Part shown: piece after piece, positions 61,779 through 64,000 of the stretch
Layout: each line of letters opens with the position of its first letter
How positions within the stretch are numbered: the stretch's first letter is position 1
Source of the DNA: an uncultured Eggerthellaceae bacterium
GTDB lineage: Bacteria > Actinomycetota > Coriobacteriia > Coriobacteriales > Eggerthellaceae
Length of the DNA: 64,000 bases
Assembly: GCA_934617065.1 (NCBI GenBank)
Contig: CAKTTY010000003.1
Span: 62,001 to 126,000, forward strand
Direction of reading: 5' to 3'
Made by a program: the position numbers and the translations under genes
Notes under the pieces: model-generated
Told to the model about the DNA's origin: nothing
The model's input: the letters and a program-made list of their open reading frames with translations, nothing else
Database searches by the model: none

Positions 61779-62666
61779 CTACTGCGGCACCACAACATCG
61801 CTGCCACCAACCGTTGCAAGTAGAGCGCCTGTATAAGCCGGGGTGGCGGCACCCGATGCTCGAAGGAATTGAACTCCCTGAGCACGAAGGCGTACTGCAA
61901 GCTCTACCACTGCATCGGCAGTGGGGTACGGGTTTTCGTCGGTAGGCTCAAACTGGCGCCTGTCTTTGCGGCGAACCGAAGCATCCACGAGCAGGGGTTT
62001 ATCCGTAGCCGAAGCCATCTCCTTGGCAAAGCCAACCAAAACATGCGCAGGGGCATCTGAGACTACGCCGATAACATCAGCGCCATACTCGTCGCACAAG
62101 GCAACTCCCTCGGACAAGGTACGACCACCAGGAAACATGCCTTCCCCATTCGGCGCCAAGCTGATAAACACAGGACCATCGTATACCGCACGAGCACCCA
62201 TAAGCGCACACTGGGCGTCATCAAGGTTCTTGAATCCTGTGAAATACAGCGCATCAAAGGGGTACTGGGTCAGTGCCAAAACGGCATCGTGATACTGTTT
62301 CTTAGACTGCTTAAGGGAAACGGCAGAAGTTGGGTCGAGCGGCAAGCCGGTAGGGCCAATTGCCGCAATAAGATGCTGCGGAGAGAACTGGGCTGCGGTT
62401 TCATAGGCGATGCGCGCCATATCGTCAGAGCGCCCCTCGAAACGAGCATATGCAAGACGCGCTTCAGTGATTCCCTCTGTGGGGGTGACAAAGCAAGGCA
62501 CGTCGATAGATTTCTCGAGCTTAAAAGCCTCTTCGATAAGTTCAGGCTCGCACAAAACCACATATTCACGATCAGAAGGTTCAAAACCCTGAGAAGCAAG
62601 TTGGTAATCAAGCGGAGTCGAAAGGACAAGCATATCCTTGTTGAAACGCATTTGAATATCAGGCAT
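61779..62666 (-). CDS. Homocysteine S-methyltransferase-fold protein without zinc cysteines
   Basis: This 295-residue protein follows the TIM-barrel layout of homocysteine S-methyltransferases: CFVTPTEGITEARLAYARFE, AQFSPQHLIAAIGPTGLPLD, FDALYFTGFKNLDDAQCALM and DGPVFISLAPNGEGMFPGGR correspond to successive strands. Active family members bind zinc through one Cys after an Asn and a C-terminal CC pair; here those places read VVSDAPAHV and ASGAATPAYTG, so all three ligands are missing. Normal thiol methylation is therefore unlikely, and a regulatory or different role is inferred. It is preceded by an AAGGGATG SD and followed by a small unknown gene. Confidence 0.75.
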   Translation of the reverse strand: MPDIQMRFNKDMLVLSTPLDYQLASQGFEPSDREYVVLCEPELIEEAFKLEKSIDVPCFVTPTEGITEARLAYARFEGRSDDMARIAYETAAQFSPQHLIAAIGPTGLPLDPTSAVSLKQSKKQYHDAVLALTQYPFDALYFTGFKNLDDAQCALMGARAVYDGPVFISLAPNGEGMFPGGRTLSEGVALCDEYGADVIGVVSDAPAHVLVGFAKEMASATDKPLLVDASVRRKDRRQFEPTDENPYPTADAVVELAVRLRAQGVQFLRASGAATPAYTGALLATVGGSDVVVPQ

Positions 62667-62959
62667 AGCATCCCTTTCATTGCAACTGTGGTAAAGTAAT
62701 CAACTCATTATATAGGGTTACGACAAGCGTTGTGGCCAACCAGGTACCCACTAACGCATTTACGCCCTCAATGCTTCCAGAAACACACAGATTTCTATAT
62801 TTGTATGGAATCGGGAATATCTCCTCTGCGCTCAATCTGCATCGCCAAGAAAACCGCCCCTCTTTATTCAATAAAATGAAGAAAATGAGGAGAAATAGCG
62901 CTTGAACCCGTTCAAGGTGTCTTTTTTGCACGTTCACCGTGGAAATCATTCATAAAGGG

Positions 62960-63130
62960 TTGGCAATTTAGGTCAGAGATCCTATTATTCGAATCAGCAA
63001 ATGTGGTCCCCTCCCAATTTGCAACTGCTTTTCCCCAAAAAGCAGTCGGTGCTAGATCCCCAAATAATAGGCACCGAAACTCCCTCCTTGTGGGCCTGAC
63101 GAGATCCCCTCTCGCAGGCCCCTCCTCTTT
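62960..63130 (+). ncRNA. Candidate pseudoknotted RNA with terminator
   Basis: CCTATTATT (62981-62989) pairs with AATAATAGG (63063-63071). Within it, GCAAAT/ATTTGC (62997-63002 and 63017-63022) and ACTGCTTTT/AAAAGCAGT (63024-63032 and 63038-63046) form two hairpins. TCGGTGC (63046-63052), inside the first stem, pairs with GCACCGA (63071-63077), outside it, making a pseudoknot. A 12-bp terminator (63092-63098 plus 63100-63104 with 63110-63121) and a T-rich tail follow. TTGCAC (62926-62931) and a CATAAA/TCATAA near 62950 could be the promoter. No plus-strand gene follows, so a free-standing RNA is favoured. Family unknown. Confidence 0.55.
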
Positions 63131-63212
63131 TCTGGAGCTTTTTATCCTAATTCCCCCACCTACGTAAGTTATTCACGCAGTTTGGCACCTGCGAATCTGT
63201 CTTTCATAATAA

Positions 63213-63236
63213 AAAAGCCGCCCAAAGGCGGCTTTT
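63213..63236 (-). terminator. Intrinsic terminator of galU
   Basis: On the minus strand GCCGCC-TTTG-GGCGGC (63217-63232) is followed by TTTTTTATT, 22 nt past the galU stop. Confidence 0.9.
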
Positions 63237-63257
63237 CGTCAAAAACACCTATTAGAT

Positions 63258-64000
63258 TTATCCGTGCAGCTTCTTGTACAGACGGTTGTTGGTGTCGAGC
63301 CAGCTTTCGATGGTGCCCGTGTCATAGCCGTCCTCCGGATCGATAACCAGGGCATACATTTCTTCTTCTTTAAGCACCGCATCAAGCGCATCGGTGAGCT
63401 GGATCTCTCCACCAGCACCAGGCTTAACTTCTGCTAGCAACTCCATAACACGCGGGGAAAGAAGATAACGGCCAAACACAGCCAAGTTAGAGGGAGCTTC
63501 TTCAACTGCAGGCTTCTCGACGAGCGAAGACACTTTCCATACTTCATCGCTCAATGCCTCTCCCGCAATAACGCCAAAACGATCGACCTCTTCCTTGGCA
63601 ACAGGAAGAACGGCAATAACACTTGCGCCGTTGTGGGCGTCAGAGACTTCCTTCATCTTAATGAGCATCTGATTGTCGGGAACAAGCACATCGCCCAAAA
63701 GCACGAAGAAAGGCTCACCCTCAATACGATCAGCTGCGCAGTGAACCGCATGGCCCAAGCCCAAGGGCTCGTCCTGGTAGACGTAACTTACGTTCAGATT
63801 GCCCGCATGAGCCACCTTGTCTGCGTACTTGTCCTTGCCACGGCTGCGAAGCTCCGCCTCGAGGGCAGGATTAGGCGTGAAGTGCTCTTCGATGGACTTT
63901 TTGTCATGGCTGTTGATGATGATTACCTCGTCGGCAGCGGATGCCAAACCCTCTTCAACAACGTATTGGATAACCGGACGGTCTACCACAAGAAGCATTT
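63258..64000 (-). CDS. galU: UTP-glucose-1-phosphate uridylyltransferase (N-terminus beyond window)
   Basis: About 247 residues are visible and the frame runs off the right edge, so the nucleotide-binding GxGTRxxPxTK start is missing. The visible part matches GalU: MLLVVDRPVIQYVVEEGLAS, YVYQDEPLGLGHAVHCA, FFVLLGDVLVPDNQ, VAKEEVDRFGVIAGE, PGAGGEIQLTDALDAVLKEE and the C-terminal YDTGTIESWLDTNNRLY. GalU makes UDP-glucose for cell-surface glycans. Internal Met codons near the edge are not the start. Confidence 0.93.
   Translation of the reverse strand, partial: MLLVVDRPVIQYVVEEGLASAADEVIIINSHDKKSIEEHFTPNPALEAELRSRGKDKYADKVAHAGNLNVSYVYQDEPLGLGHAVHCAADRIEGEPFFVLLGDVLVPDNQMLIKMKEVSDAHNGASVIAVLPVAKEEVDRFGVIAGEALSDEVWKVSSLVEKPAVEEAPSNLAVFGRYLLSPRVMELLAEVKPGAGGEIQLTDALDAVLKEEEMYALVIDPEDGYDTGTIESWLDTNNRLYKKLHG

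Larger units (their letters stand above)
62667..63257. other. 590-nt intergenic region with a structured plus-strand RNA candidate
   Basis: No protein gene is evident between the methyltransferase-like gene and galU. A dyad TTGAAC-CC-GTTCAA lies at 62902-62915. A multi-stem RNA candidate spans about 62960-63130 and the galU terminator lies at 63213-63236 (separate entries). Confidence 0.6.

Overview
The window reads as chromosomal DNA of an anaerobic actinobacterium of the class Coriobacteriia, most likely the Eggerthella/Slackia/Cryptobacterium group. This is an inference from gene content: a SEC-C-tagged methionine aminopeptidase, meso-diaminopimelate dehydrogenase, an HsmA-like membrane protein, an oxalate/formate-type MFS carrier, and a two-subunit biotin carboxylase system. 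Base composition is moderate, roughly 50-55% GC by eye. I see no rRNA, tRNA, CRISPR array or intact insertion sequence.

Layout. 1-6905 (minus) is the first ~2300 residues of a giant secreted adhesin built from Cna-B-type repeats; its C-terminus lies off the left edge. 6906-8149 is a gene-free, GC-richer stretch holding a family of short degenerate repeats. 8150-16740 carries mostly plus-strand single genes: a TetR regulator and HsmA-like membrane protein, map, trmO, a DMT transporter, a deformylase-like protein that lacks the catalytic Glu, an esterase and a nitroreductase; a haem-degrading-domain protein and ddh are on the minus strand. 16923-19112 is a YgiQ-type radical SAM protein.

19250-27211 is the accessory part. 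It begins with a 78-nt in-frame relic of a VirD4-like gene, then an operon of a ClpP-like peptidase, a VirD4/TraG-like ATPase without N-terminal membrane helices, and an unknown protein. Convergent to it is an overlapping pair: a McrB-like AAA+ protein with a long coiled coil and a DUF2357/PD-(D/E)XK nuclease, a probable two-component defence system. prfC, an OFA-family transporter, a SulP permease and a ClC channel follow.

34069-61117 is a 27-kb run of minus-strand housekeeping genes. In transcription order: addB-addA, rarA, a DUF948-like protein, an AI-2E-family permease, alaS, ruvX, mltG, a YqeG phosphatase, an aroE-like gene, aroC, aroK, aroB, a Xaa-Pro peptidase, efp, a carboxyltransferase-AccB fusion, accC, an Asp23 protein, nusB, xseB, dxs and ung. 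It combines DNA repair, the shikimate pathway, translation factors, biotin-dependent carboxylation and isoprenoid synthesis. Many genes overlap or abut, so translational coupling is likely.

The right end has a small unknown gene, a homocysteine-methyltransferase-fold protein without its zinc cysteines, two candidate structured RNAs on the opposite strand (61221-61377 and about 62960-63130; the second contains a pseudoknot), and the 3' part of galU running off the edge.
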